From Sinorhizobium fredii (lineage in GTDB: Bacteria; Pseudomonadota; Alphaproteobacteria; Rhizobiales; Rhizobiaceae), in assembly GCF_002944405.1 (NCBI RefSeq), contig NZ_CP024310.1:1364001-1428000 (forward strand): 64,000 nucleotides of DNA, written 5' to 3'. Each line of letters begins with the position of its first letter. Within the stretch, counting starts at the first letter, position 1. The notes under the pieces were generated by a model that was not told where the DNA came from, searched no databases, and worked only from the letters and a program-made list of their open reading frames with translations. The translations under genes were made by a program, and so were the position numbers. Of this stretch, positions 44,092 to 53,052 are shown piece after piece.

Positions 44092-45666
44092 GTTGAAAAA
44101 CTCGTCGTTGCAGGCACTTGGGACGCGTGATTCAATCCTCTGAGTGATTTGGCAGGGGATCAGGCGATGATGGGAACGCAGGCGGCTCCGGCGCAGCTCT
44201 TTTACGATTTCAGTCTCGATGAGCACGTGCCAGCCGACCATCTTCTGCGCCGGATCGATCAACATCTGGACCTCGATGGCGTCCGCGCGCAGTTGAAGCC
44301 CTATTATAGCAGTACGGGTCGACCCTCGATCGATCCGGAGCTGATGATGCGCATGCTGATCATTGGCTACAGCATGGGCATCCGGTCGGAGCGCCGGCTG
44401 TGCGAGGAGGTTCATCTCAATCTCGCTTACCGTTTGTTTTGCCGGCTTGGACTGGATGGCAAGGTGCCGGACCATTCCAGCTTCTCGAAGAACCGCCATG
44501 GACGTTTCCGCCAGAGCGATATCCTGCGGCATCTCTTCGAGACGGTGGTTGAGCGCTGCCTGGCACAGGGTCTTGTCGGTGCTGAAGGCTTTGCCGTCGA
44601 CGCCAGCTTGATTTCCGCGGATGCCAACAAGCAGCGCTCGGTATCTGGCGCAGAATGGAGCGCGCAAGCGGCGAAGGAGAATGCAGGCCGCTCCGTTCAG
44701 GAATATCTGGCGGTGCTTGATGACGCTGCTTTTGGTGCGGCTTCGCCGGTAACGCCGAAGTTTGTTTCCCCGTCAGACCCGGCAGCCCAGTGGACGGGTG
44801 CCCATAAAGGCCATGCCTTCTTCGCTTACGCCACCAACTATCTGATCGACACCGATCATGGCGTCATTCTTGACGTGGAAGCGACCCGTGCCATTCGACA
44901 GGCGGAAGTTGGCGCTTCACGCACCATGATCGACAGAACAGAGAACCGCTTTGGCCTGAAGCCGGGTTATCTGGTCGCCGACAGTGCCTACGGCTCCGCT
45001 GACAATCTGGCCTGGCTTGTGAAGGAAAAGGAGATCGCTCCGCACATTCCTGTGTTCGACAAGTCCAATCGGACAGACGGGACTTTCTCGCGTGCCGACT
45101 TCCATTGGGATGGCGAGGGAGATCGCTACATCTGCCCGGCGGGCAAGGAATTGGTTCAGTTCCGCCGCACCTACGCGACGCCCCGATCGGGCATCACCAG
45201 TGAAGGCACCCGGCTTTATCGGGCCAGCAAGAAGGACTGTGATGTGTGCGATCTGAAGCAGCGCTGCTGCCCGAATGCAGTTGCTCGCAAAGTCCCTCGT
45301 GATCTCAATGAGGATGCCCGTGACGTCGCCAGAGCCATTGCCGGCACGCCCGATTACGAGCGTTCACGGCATCGTCGCAAGAAGGTCGAGATGCTCTTCG
45401 CTCACCTCAAGCGCATCCTGCGGATGGCCAGGTTGAGACTGCGCGGTCCCTGTGGTGCACGCGATGAATTCCTGCTCGCAGCAACGGCACAAAACCTCAG
45501 AAGGCTGGCAAAGCTTAGGCCTTCACGCCTCCCATCCGCCGCCATCGCCGCATAATGGTCGGTTGCCTGGCGCCATCCCACCGCATCAGAGCGGGAGACA
45601 CCTTGCCGACCCTTTGAAAAACCGCGTGCAGAGCGTCGCGGTTGCTCAAACTGCGAGTTTTTCAAC
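44092..45666 (+). mobile_element. IS1182-like insertion sequence, about 1.58 kb
   Basis: The transposase gene is bounded by inverted repeats: GTTGAAAAACTCG at 44092-44104 and its exact complement at 45654-45666, with further partial matching outwards (ATACT/ATATC) and inwards (GTT). The length of about 1575 bases and the single long transposase fit the IS1182 group. A target-site duplication could not be fixed; GATA occurs on both sides (44086-44089 and 45667-45670) but not at symmetric distance. It separates the ArsR/SRPBCC module from the cupin/epoxide hydrolase genes. Confidence 0.75.
44167..45555 (+). CDS. IS1182-family transposase
   Basis: A 462-residue DDE transposase. The N-terminal domain has DEHVPADHLLRRID and GRPSIDPELMMRMLIIGYSMGIRSERRLCEE; the catalytic acids are seen in FAVDASLISADA, YLVADSAYGSADNL and the glutamate of KKVEMLFAHLKRIL. 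The cysteine pattern CDVCDLKQRCCPN is the zinc-knuckle-like insertion of this family. ATG 44167 was chosen because CAGGGGAT is 6-9 bases upstream; ATG 44170 and TTG 44149 are alternatives. No frameshift or stop interrupts it, so it may be active. Confidence 0.9.
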   Translation: MMGTQAAPAQLFYDFSLDEHVPADHLLRRIDQHLDLDGVRAQLKPYYSSTGRPSIDPELMMRMLIIGYSMGIRSERRLCEEVHLNLAYRLFCRLGLDGKVPDHSSFSKNRHGRFRQSDILRHLFETVVERCLAQGLVGAEGFAVDASLISADANKQRSVSGAEWSAQAAKENAGRSVQEYLAVLDDAAFGAASPVTPKFVSPSDPAAQWTGAHKGHAFFAYATNYLIDTDHGVILDVEATRAIRQAEVGASRTMIDRTENRFGLKPGYLVADSAYGSADNLAWLVKEKEIAPHIPVFDKSNRTDGTFSRADFHWDGEGDRYICPAGKELVQFRRTYATPRSGITSEGTRLYRASKKDCDVCDLKQRCCPNAVARKVPRDLNEDARDVARAIAGTPDYERSRHRRKKVEMLFAHLKRILRMARLRLRGPCGARDEFLLAATAQNLRRLAKLRPSRLPSAAIAA

Positions 45667-46285
45667 GATATCGACGCTAAGCCGACGTACCTTGGTGGGG
45701 TGTTCGCGCATCTTTCCACACCGCATGTCTAGCTCGATTGATTGGCTTTAGCCCGCGTCGCCCATCGTGAGAGGATCGCCGTGGCAAAGATGGGCTGACT
45801 GCGATGACGACTTGCAGCGACTGTTCAGGTTACTGGAACCGATGGCTCAGGCTGGGGATCGTCGTCAAAACCCGCACGAGCCCGCAAAGCGGCAGGCACG
45901 ACGACTAGATCGCCGGCCAGCAAGGCCGTGGACGAGGAATGAATTGCTGGCTCTCGTTCCGGCAATGTGTGTCAGCGCCTGGGGGCTCAACGCCTATTTC
46001 GCGATCACCGGGTGGTGCTGTTGGGCGCGGCGATCATTTCGGCAATCATCATCGTAAGGGCATGGAAAGCCATCGTCGCCATCGCGGGGTTCTCGAGCTC
46101 CGGCAGGAACGCGGTGTCCCGCACTCGCCAGCCCCACCCGGCGCGAATTCGCCCCCGCTGCTTCCGCGACACATGTCGTTACAAAAGTCCTGCCCAGCAG
46201 ACACATGGTCAATACACCCGGACGTTCAAATGGCGACGCTGGCTTCGAAAACGAGCCTCGACCCAATATGCGAAAGGACGACCAT
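45667..46285. other. 619-base region without a recognised gene, next to the insertion sequence
   Basis: No intact gene was recognised. Reading frames here are open in places but lack known motifs and good starts. The GC stays high. It may be the decayed right part of whatever the insertion sequence entered, or a remnant of an earlier mobile element. The promoter for the cupin gene at 46286 should lie in the last 150 bases. Confidence 0.4.
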
Positions 46286-46687
46286 ATGAAAACGTCTCGG
46301 ATCATCGCGGCTGCGCTGCTGATCGTTGGAAGCGGATTGGCGCTGCAGGCGGCGAAGGCGCAGCAAGGGGGAATTCAGCGTACCGATCTCGTGCAGCACG
46401 ACCTCGATACGCCTGGCCGGGAGGCCGTCCAGGTGCGGGTCGATTTCGAACAGGGAGCCGTCTCCATCAAGCACTCCCATCCGGGCGAAGAGATAGCCTA
46501 TGTCCTCGAGGGCTCGTTGGAATATCAGCTCGAGGGGAGAGCACCGGTCATCCTTCATGCCGGGGAAGCGTTGTTCATCCCGGCCGGAGTGGCGCATGTG
46601 GCGAAGAATGTCGGCAGCGGCAAGGCATCGGAGCTTGCGACATACGTTGTCGAGAAAGGCGCCCCGCTGGTCGTTCCGGTCAAGTGA
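46286..46687 (+). CDS. secreted cupin-domain protein
   Basis: A 133-residue cupin with an N-terminal signal peptide (MKTSRIIAAALLIVGSGLAL, cleavage likely after AKA near residue 25). The conserved metal-binding stretch is HSHPGEEIAYVLEGSLEYQLEG (two histidines and a glutamate) and the second motif is PAGVAHVAKN. It would act in the periplasm. ATG 46286 follows GAAAGGACG; longer frames upstream are not supported. It is followed 45 bases later by the epoxide hydrolase gene, with which it probably forms an operon. A similar secreted cupin is encoded at 63153. Confidence 0.8.
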   Translation: MKTSRIIAAALLIVGSGLALQAAKAQQGGIQRTDLVQHDLDTPGREAVQVRVDFEQGAVSIKHSHPGEEIAYVLEGSLEYQLEGRAPVILHAGEALFIPAGVAHVAKNVGSGKASELATYVVEKGAPLVVPVK

Positions 46688-46732
46688 GCGTTCGACATGA
46701 ATATTGAGAACCACATGGAAGGAAGTCCCAGA

Positions 46733-48052
46733 ATGGCCGCACAGGAAACCGCAGAGGCGTCCGGGCTGTCCCGCCGGGCTCTGCTCCTGAACGGAGCTGC
46801 GGCGGTCGCCTTTGCGGCGTTTCGCCCTGCGACGGCCCTCGCCCAAGCGGCTGCGCCGGCGACTTTGGAGGCTGATGCCATTCGCCCCTTCCGTGTGGAT
46901 GTGCCGGCGGCAGCGCTCGTCGACCTCCGACGGCGCCTTGCAGCCACACGCTGGGCCGACCCTGAGACGGTCGGCGACCGCTCCCAGGGCGTTCAGCTTG
47001 CGAAGCTTCAGTCACTTGTCCGCTACTGGGAGACTCACTATGACTGGCGTAAAGCCGAAGCGAAGCTGAATGGCTTGCCACAATTTCTGACGAATATCGA
47101 CGGGCTCGACATCCACTTCATCCATGTCCGCTCCCGTCATGCAGACGCATTGCCACTCATCATGACGCATGGCTGGCCGGGCTCGGTCTTCGAACTGCTG
47201 AAAGTCATCGGTCCGCTGACCGATCCGACGGCGCATGGAGGGACCGCGCAGGACGCCTTTCATCTCGTGCTTCCGTCCGTTCCCGGCTTCGGCTATTCCG
47301 AAAAACCGGAAGGCACCGGCTGGAACCCGGACCGCATCGGCCGCGCCTGGGACGTTCTCATGAGACGCCTTGGGTACCAGGACTACGTGTCACAGGGCGG
47401 CGATTGGGGTGCCATCATTTCTGATGCGATGGGCCGCCAGGCTCCTCCGGGTTTGCGCGGCATCCACGTCAACAGGATCGAGCGCTCTACCACCCTCCCG
47501 CAGGAAGTCGCCAAGGCATTGAAAAGCGGTGATCCTGCACCGGCGGATTTGAGCGCCGAGGAGCGGGCGGTGTTTGACGAGGCCAGGGAGTTCCTCGGCA
47601 AAGGCTTTGGCTATGCGGCAATCATGGGGACGCGTCCGCAAACCGTCGGCTACAGCCTCGCCGACTCACCGGTCGGATTGGCAGCGTGGATCTATGACAA
47701 GCTCGCCGATTGGGTGTTCACCCGGGGCGAACCGGAACGCGCGTTGAGCCGCGACGAAATTCTCGACAACATCACGCTCTACTGGCTGACGAACACCGGG
47801 ACCTCGAGCGGCCGGATATATTGGGAGAACAGCGCGGGCACTGCCAAGTTGGTCCCTATCGCGATCCCGGCGGCGGTGACGATTTTCCCCGGAGAGGTGT
47901 ACAGGCCGCCAAAGAACTGGGCGGAACGCGCTTACCGCAACCTGATTTACTACAATCGCGTCGACAGGGGCGGCCATTTCGCCGCCTGGGAAGAGCCGGA
48001 CTTGTTCAGCGCCGAGTTGCGCGCCGCTTTCCGGCCGCTGCGTCAACTCTAG
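46733..48052 (+). CDS. Tat-exported epoxide hydrolase (EHN type)
   Basis: A 439-residue alpha/beta hydrolase with an N-terminal epoxide-hydrolase domain (EHN; FRVDVPAAALVDLRRRLAATRW at about residue 44) followed by the catalytic domain: THGWPGSVFE (oxyanion hole), GGDWGAIISDAMG (nucleophile aspartate) and the C-terminal histidine of DRGGHFAAWEEPD. A Tat signal SRRALLLNGAAAVAFAAF leads it to the periplasm. ATG 46733 was preferred because AAGGAAG stands 9 bases before it; ATG 46697 is an in-frame alternative with a weak site. It probably opens epoxides of toxic or juvenile-hormone-like compounds. Confidence 0.82.
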   Translation: MAAQETAEASGLSRRALLLNGAAAVAFAAFRPATALAQAAAPATLEADAIRPFRVDVPAAALVDLRRRLAATRWADPETVGDRSQGVQLAKLQSLVRYWETHYDWRKAEAKLNGLPQFLTNIDGLDIHFIHVRSRHADALPLIMTHGWPGSVFELLKVIGPLTDPTAHGGTAQDAFHLVLPSVPGFGYSEKPEGTGWNPDRIGRAWDVLMRRLGYQDYVSQGGDWGAIISDAMGRQAPPGLRGIHVNRIERSTTLPQEVAKALKSGDPAPADLSAEERAVFDEAREFLGKGFGYAAIMGTRPQTVGYSLADSPVGLAAWIYDKLADWVFTRGEPERALSRDEILDNITLYWLTNTGTSSGRIYWENSAGTAKLVPIAIPAAVTIFPGEVYRPPKNWAERAYRNLIYYNRVDRGGHFAAWEEPDLFSAELRAAFRPLRQL

Positions 48053-48146
48053 CTCTCCTCGGCACAGGCGCACGAACGGGTGAATACTGCTACCACGGCG
48101 TTCTCATTTTGATAAGTAATGGCAGTCGAACGGTGGAGATCGCGCC

Positions 48147-48884
48147 ATGGAACACGTTGATCATGTCTTGGTCGTGGATGACGATCGGGAAATCCGGGAG
48201 CTCGTGTCGAGCTATCTGAAGAAGAACGGCCTGCGCGTAACCGCCGTCGCCGACGGGCGGCAGATGCGCGCGTTCCTCGAGGCCAACACGGTCGACCTCA
48301 TCATCCTCGATCTCATGATGCCGGGCGACGATGGGCTCGTTTTGAGCCGCGAGCTGCGCGTCGGCAGACACAAGGCGACACCGATTGTCATGCTGACTGC
48401 CCGCTCAGACGAGATGGACCGCATCATCGGCCTGGAAATGGGCGCCGACGACTATCTTGCCAAGCCGTTCTCGGCGCGCGAGTTGCTCGCCCGCATCAAG
48501 GCGGTCCTGCGGCGCGCGCGCATGTTGCCGCCCAATCTGCAGATCTCGGAAGCCGGCCAACTGCTGCGTTTCGGTCAATGGAAGCTCGACACGACGGCAA
48601 GGCATCTCGTCGATGCGGACGGGACCGTGATTGCGCTCAGTGGAGCCGAGTATCGGCTGCTGCGCGTCTTCGTCGACCATCCGCAGCGCGTCCTCAACCG
48701 CGATCAGCTCCTCAACCTCACACAGGGACGCGATGCCGAACTCTTCGACCGTTCCATCGATCTCCTGGTCAGCCGGGTCCGCCAACGCCTTGGCGACGAT
48801 GCCCGCGAGCCGACCTATATCAAGACGGTCCGCAGCGAAGGCTATGTGTTCTCGATGCCGGTCGAAATCGTGGAACCGCGCTGA
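48147..48884 (+). CDS. OmpR-family response regulator
   Basis: A 245-residue two-domain regulator. The receiver domain has the acidic pair D11-D13, the phosphorylated aspartate Asp55 in LIILDLMMPGDDG and the lysine in YLAKPFSARELL. The C-terminal winged helix contains DAELFDRSIDLLVSRVRQRLGDDA and TVRSEGYVF of the OmpR/PhoB type. Its stop overlaps the start of the histidine kinase gene (TGATG), so they form a coupled pair. ATG 48147 has GTGGAG about 9 bases before it. Confidence 0.9.
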   Translation: MEHVDHVLVVDDDREIRELVSSYLKKNGLRVTAVADGRQMRAFLEANTVDLIILDLMMPGDDGLVLSRELRVGRHKATPIVMLTARSDEMDRIIGLEMGADDYLAKPFSARELLARIKAVLRRARMLPPNLQISEAGQLLRFGQWKLDTTARHLVDADGTVIALSGAEYRLLRVFVDHPQRVLNRDQLLNLTQGRDAELFDRSIDLLVSRVRQRLGDDAREPTYIKTVRSEGYVFSMPVEIVEPR

Positions 48885-50203
48885 TGGCGACGGCCGCCTT
48901 AAAAGGAATTCGCCTATGGCCGCGCACACTCAGAACGCGACTGTTCATAATTCTCCTTGCCGGTCTCGCAATCGCTCACGCCATGTCGTTTGCGGTGCTG
49001 TTTTCCGAGCGGTATGTCGCCGCGAGGTCGGTGATGTTCAATACGCTCGAGAACGACGTCGCGACGGCGATCGCCATCCTCGACAGGCTGCCTGCCGCCG
49101 AGCGCAGCGCCTGGCTGGATCAACTTGCTCGCGGCTCCTACCGGTTCCTCCTGGGGCCAGGCATGCCCGGCAATCCAGTGCTTGAGCCGAACGACGCCGA
49201 AGTCGCCTCCAAGATCCAGGCTGCAATAGGCGCGAAATACCCGATCGAAGTTCAGTCGATTCCCGGCGCGGCCCGCCGCCTCCAGGCGCATCTTCGCTTG
49301 AGCGACGGCGAACCACTGACGATAGACGTCACCCCAAGGGGCGTCATGCCCGTAGCCGACTGGCTGCCTTACGTGCTCGTGGCACAGCTTTCCCTTTTGG
49401 TGTTGTGCAGCTGGATCGCGATGCGCCAGGCCATCCGGCCTCTCGCCAATCTGGCGAAGGCCGCCGACACGCTGGACCCGAACAGCAACACGCCGCGTCT
49501 CAGCGAAACCGGACCAACGGAAGTGGCCTACGCGGCGACCGCCTTCAATTCGATGCGGGATCGCATCGCGCAGTATCTGGAAGAGCGCGTGCAGATCCTT
49601 GCTGCGATCTCGCACGATCTACAGACGCCGATCACCCGCATGAAGCTGCGCGCCGAAATGGCCGATGAATCCGCCGAGCGGGACAAGCTGCTCCAGGACC
49701 TTGGCGAAGTCGAGCGCCTCGTCAAGGAAGGGGTTGCCTATGCGCGCAGCACCCACGGCACGGAGGAAAAGGCCTCACGCATCGATCTCGCCTCGTTCAT
49801 CGAGAGCCTCGCATATGATTACCAGGATACCGGCAAGGCCGTTACCATCGGCGAATTGAGCCACGGCGCGATTGCGACCCGGTCGCACGCGCTAAGGCGA
49901 ATTCTCACCAACCTGATCGACAATGCGCTCAAATTCGCCGGCAGTGCGGAAATCGAGGCTCAGCGCCAGGACCGCACCGTCTTTATAAGAGTGCTCGATC
50001 GCGGTCCCGGCATTCCGGAGGACCAGTTGGAAGCCGTCCTGAACCCTTTCTTCCGTCTGGAGCAGTCGCGCAACCGCGACACGGGGGGGACTGGCCTCGG
50101 TCTTGCGATCGCCGATCAGCTCGCGACCGCGATTGGTGCTGCGCTCACCTTGCGCAACCGCGACGGCGGAGGACTGGTGGCGGAAATCAGTCTCCGACAG
50201 TAG
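48884..50203 (+). CDS. sensor histidine kinase (EnvZ-like)
   Basis: A 439-residue inner-membrane kinase. Two membrane helices (about 15-40 and 165-185) flank a periplasmic domain of about 125 residues. Next come a HAMP region (RQAIRPLANLAKAADTLD), the phospho-acceptor histidine about residue 244 in AAISHDLQTPITRMKL, and the ATP-binding domain with NLIDNALKFA, DRGPGIP and GGTGLGLAIADQLA. The ATG at 48884 overlaps the regulator stop. EnvZ-like pairs in rhizobia sense envelope or redox stress; here the neighbours are detoxification genes. Confidence 0.9.
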   Translation: MATAALKGIRLWPRTLRTRLFIILLAGLAIAHAMSFAVLFSERYVAARSVMFNTLENDVATAIAILDRLPAAERSAWLDQLARGSYRFLLGPGMPGNPVLEPNDAEVASKIQAAIGAKYPIEVQSIPGAARRLQAHLRLSDGEPLTIDVTPRGVMPVADWLPYVLVAQLSLLVLCSWIAMRQAIRPLANLAKAADTLDPNSNTPRLSETGPTEVAYAATAFNSMRDRIAQYLEERVQILAAISHDLQTPITRMKLRAEMADESAERDKLLQDLGEVERLVKEGVAYARSTHGTEEKASRIDLASFIESLAYDYQDTGKAVTIGELSHGAIATRSHALRRILTNLIDNALKFAGSAEIEAQRQDRTVFIRVLDRGPGIPEDQLEAVLNPFFRLEQSRNRDTGGTGLGLAIADQLATAIGAALTLRNRDGGGLVAEISLRQ

Positions 50204-50230
50204 AATCCTCGGCCCCCGTGGCTACACACC

Positions 50231-50250
50231 AGGGCGGCCTCGGCCGCCCT
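50231..50250. terminator. 9-bp palindrome between convergent kinase and VOC genes
   Basis: AGGGCGGCC (50231-50239) and its exact complement (50242-50250) with only TC between lie in the 77-base gap between the ends of the kinase (+) and VOC (-) genes. It is placed to end both transcripts, though without a T-run. Confidence 0.55.
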
Positions 50251-50280
50251 GACATGGAATCCGTTAGTGCAGCAGCCCAT

Positions 50281-50946
50281 TCACGCGGGCTGCGGCTCGC
50301 CCATCTGCTCTCGGACGATGTACTCGGCGTACCAGATAGGCCAACCCTCGTCACGGTGACCGAGTTGCTTCTCGTATTCGCCGTGGGCGGCCTCTGCGCG
50401 CCGGAAAGCGCTTGCCAGATCCGCGGCGGAGGCGAATGTCGTGGTGCTCGCGTCGATCCGCCCGGGCAACCGTGTGGTGACCTCCTGGAACAGCCAGCCG
50501 TTGCCATCCGGATCGCGGAACGAGGCATAGGAGCGGTAGCTACGGCGCTCGGGATCAGCCCCGCCAACCCTGTGTCGCCCGAACAGATAGGGCTCGTCTT
50601 TGCCCGCGTGCACGTCGCCCGCATGGAACACTTCGCTGATATCGACGCCGCGGCGGCGCAAATCCTCACGGGCGGCCTCTATGTCGGAAACGATCAGATA
50701 CAGCCCCTGGGCGGAGCCCGGTTGCGCGTCGGTGACATTCTTTCCGAAGATGACCGAGGCGCCGGATCCGGGCGGGGTGAACTGGATCACGCGGTAGCCG
50801 TCATCCCCGGCAAAATCGGCATCGAGGCGCCAACCGAGGTTCGCGTAGAATGCCTTTGCGCGTTCGACATCCGAGACGGGGACGACGATGACCTCGAGCT
50901 TCATGTCGATCGGCCGCGTTCTTTCGCTGTTGATTGCGGTGGTCAT
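50281..50946 (-). CDS. VOC-family (glyoxalase/dioxygenase-fold) protein
   Basis: A 221-residue protein with one vicinal-oxygen-chelate domain (about residues 15-140): MKLEVIVVPVSDVERAKAFYANLGW, FTPPGSGASVIFG and SFRDPDGNGWLFQE are the family blocks. A C-terminal part of about 75 residues (AFRRAEAAHGEYEKQLGH... WPIWYAEYIVREQMG, in part) is charged and helical. ATG 50946 has AAGGAG 7 bases before it. Such proteins often detoxify electrophiles or bind a small aromatic ligand; the exact function is open. It may have its own promoter behind the Ohr gene. Confidence 0.78.
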   Translation of the reverse strand: MTTAINSERTRPIDMKLEVIVVPVSDVERAKAFYANLGWRLDADFAGDDGYRVIQFTPPGSGASVIFGKNVTDAQPGSAQGLYLIVSDIEAAREDLRRRGVDISEVFHAGDVHAGKDEPYLFGRHRVGGADPERRSYRSYASFRDPDGNGWLFQEVTTRLPGRIDASTTTFASAADLASAFRRAEAAHGEYEKQLGHRDEGWPIWYAEYIVREQMGEPQPA

Positions 50947-51086
50947 GCTTTTCTCCTTGTGTTTGGAAGCGCCATGCGCCGGTGCGAGTTGTTCGCCGGG
51001 ACCAGAATGCCGCCCTGAACGCGTGGGCGAACCGCCGGCTGCCCCCCGACCGAAACTCGTCCGATCGGGAGGTATCTTCTTCCGTG

Positions 51087-51503
51087 TCAGACGATGTTGA
51101 TCGCGACCTCGATATTGCCGCGCGTCGCCTTGGAGTAAGGGCAGGTCTGATGGGCCCTCTCGACCAGCGCCTCTGCCGTGACCCGGTCGATGCCCGGCAT
51201 GCTCACATTGAGCCGGGCCTGCAGCGAATAGGCGCCGCCGCCGTGGCGAAGATCCACTTCCGCGTCCACCGCGAGATCGGCCGGAAGCGTTATCTTCCGC
51301 TCGCTGGCCGCCTTTCCGATCGCCCCTATAAAGCAGGCCGACCAGCCGGCCGCGAAGAGCTGCTCCGGATTGGTCCCCGGCCCCGTGCTGCCGGGTGAGG
51401 AAAGCTTGATGTCCAGGCGCCCGTCAGAACTGCGGGATGCGCCATCACGGCCACCGGTGGTGTGCGTCTTGCCAGTGTAAAGTACCTTCTCGATCTCGGT
51501 CAT
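51087..51503 (-). CDS. ohr: Ohr/OsmC organic hydroperoxide reductase
   Basis: A 138-residue thiol peroxidase of the Ohr group. The two catalytic cysteines Cys57 (AAGWSACFIGAI) and Cys121 (AHQTCPYSKAT) are present, as is the conserved arginine early in the chain (GGRDGASRSSDG). It reduces lipid and organic hydroperoxides. ATG 51503 has GAAGGACA in front. No OhrR (MarR-type) gene is adjacent, unlike in many relatives, so another regulator must act here. Confidence 0.9.
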   Translation of the reverse strand: MTEIEKVLYTGKTHTTGGRDGASRSSDGRLDIKLSSPGSTGPGTNPEQLFAAGWSACFIGAIGKAASERKITLPADLAVDAEVDLRHGGGAYSLQARLNVSMPGIDRVTAEALVERAHQTCPYSKATRGNIEVAINIV

Positions 51504-51761
51504 GGTGTCCTTCCTTCGACAGAGTTGATGACGCCGAGCCAATTGGCTTGTCCGACTGTCGAGGCACACATGCCGTTCCGCACGTGTATGGAATGTTTCG
51601 TGACCGGGCGAAGAAAGTAAGCGAATGCCGGCAAGATGCGGAACGGAAACACTGCGATACAAAAGCGCTGTCAGAGGCGACGCGTAAAAGGGTGAAGCCA
51701 TTCGCCCATGTCGCCCGAAGGTGCGCTACGGTTGAACGCGAGATGCATGAAGACAATACCC

Positions 51762-51798
51762 AAAGCGCGTCGCGCATTCGTGAATGCGGACGCGCTTT
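51762..51798 (-). terminator. long hairpin terminator behind the alpha/beta hydrolase gene
   Basis: AAGCGCGTC and CGCATTC with one extra G, starting at 51763, pair with GAATGCGGACGCGCTT ending at 51797, giving 16 base pairs around a GT loop. It lies 65 bases behind the hydrolase stop, in the 359-base gap 51504-51862 that has no recognised gene. A short T-run follows on the plus strand (CTTTT). Confidence 0.65.
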
Positions 51799-51862
51799 TA
51801 AAAGTCTACAGCGATCTCGGAGCGTCCAAAAGGATGCGACCGTGCTGCGGCGTTAAAAGTGA

Positions 51863-52909
51863 TCAGAAACGATCGACGTCGAAGACGGCGTGTGCAAAGG
51901 CCTGAGGAGCTTCCTGCGGTAGGTTGTGACCGATGCCGCCTGTGATCAGCCTATGTTCATATTTGCCGGAGAATTTTTTCGCGTAAGCCGCCGGCTCGGG
52001 ATGCGGAGCGCCGTTGGCATCTCCCTCCAACGTGATCGTCGGCACACCGATCGTGGGGAATTTGGCGAGTTTTTCTTCCAGGTCGTCGTATTTCGGCTCG
52101 CCGTCGGCCAGGCTGATCCGCCAGCGGTAGTTATGGATCGTGATATCGACATGATCCGGGTTGTCGAAAGCCGCCGCGCTGCGGTTGAAGGTGGCGTCGT
52201 CGAAATTCCATTTCGGCGAGGCCAGTTGCCAGATAAGTCTCGCGAATTCGTTTCGGTTTCGCTCGTAGCCGGCGCGCCCGCGGTCGGTGGCAAAGTAGAA
52301 CTGGTACCACCAGGCATGCTCGGCGCCGGGCGGCAGCGGCATCTTGTTGGCTTCACGGCTGCCGATCAGGTAGCCGCTCACGGACACAAGGGCCTTGCAC
52401 CGCTCCGGCCAGAGAGCGGCGATGATGTTGGCGGTCCGCGCGCCCCAATCGCATCCGCCGATGACCGCCCTTTCAATGCCAAGCGCGTCCATCAAGGCGA
52501 CGATGTCGGCGGCGATTGCCGCCTGCTGACCGTTGCGCGGCGTCTCCGGTGAAAGAAAGCGCGTCGTCCCATAGCCGCGCAGATAGGGAACGATCACCCG
52601 GTAGCCGGACTCCGCCAGCAAGGGCGCCACATCGACATAGGTGTGGATGTCGTAGGGCCAGCCATGCAGAAGGATAACCACAGGCGCGTCGCTCGCGCCG
52701 AGTTCGGCGTAACCAACATTAAGAACGCCCGCATCGATCTGCTTCAGCGAGGCAAAGGACGTGTTCGTCCCTGGCGTGATCGCCCGAATGCCGGCCTCAG
52801 CCGTAGATTTTGCGGCGGCCACGCCGGTGATGTTCCATTGCGCGGCGGCAAGTGTCAACGCCGCCGCTCCGATGAACCGCCGTCTCTGCAGATTGATTTC
52901 CCCTGTCAT
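51863..52909 (-). CDS. Tat-exported alpha/beta hydrolase (haloalkane dehalogenase/epoxide hydrolase-like)
   Basis: A 348-residue hydrolase with a Tat signal QRRRFIGAAALTLAAA at residues 7-25. The catalytic domain shows HGWPYDIHTYVDVAPLL (oxyanion hole), GGCDWGARTANIIAALW (nucleophile aspartate) and GGIGHNLPQEAPQAFA (catalytic histidine). An aspartate rather than serine nucleophile places it with haloalkane dehalogenases and epoxide hydrolases. ATG 52909 was chosen as family start; the upstream open frame to 53023 is not supported. It is the second Tat-exported hydrolase of the region (see 46733), both likely detoxifying in the periplasm. Confidence 0.8.
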   Translation of the reverse strand: MTGEINLQRRRFIGAAALTLAAAQWNITGVAAAKSTAEAGIRAITPGTNTSFASLKQIDAGVLNVGYAELGASDAPVVILLHGWPYDIHTYVDVAPLLAESGYRVIVPYLRGYGTTRFLSPETPRNGQQAAIAADIVALMDALGIERAVIGGCDWGARTANIIAALWPERCKALVSVSGYLIGSREANKMPLPPGAEHAWWYQFYFATDRGRAGYERNRNEFARLIWQLASPKWNFDDATFNRSAAAFDNPDHVDITIHNYRWRISLADGEPKYDDLEEKLAKFPTIGVPTITLEGDANGAPHPEPAAYAKKFSGKYEHRLITGGIGHNLPQEAPQAFAHAVFDVDRF

Positions 52910-53052
52910 CGCTCTTCTCCGAACTGTGTGAACTACAGTTGCGGAATGCGATTTCCATGTATCTGCGTTGTGACTTCGCGAGACCGCGATTGAAAGCTCA
53001 TGTACGCACCCGCGCCTGGACACAGTGCGTTACAATTCCACTAGTGGCGGCA

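Noticed and set aside
44053..44667. A 204-codon frame opposite the transposase
   Set aside because: It is antisense to the well-conserved transposase N-terminus and has no family similarity that I can see.
45967..46707. A 246-codon open frame across the gap and the cupin gene
   Set aside because: It reads through the secreted cupin gene in another frame and has no motif or ribosome site.
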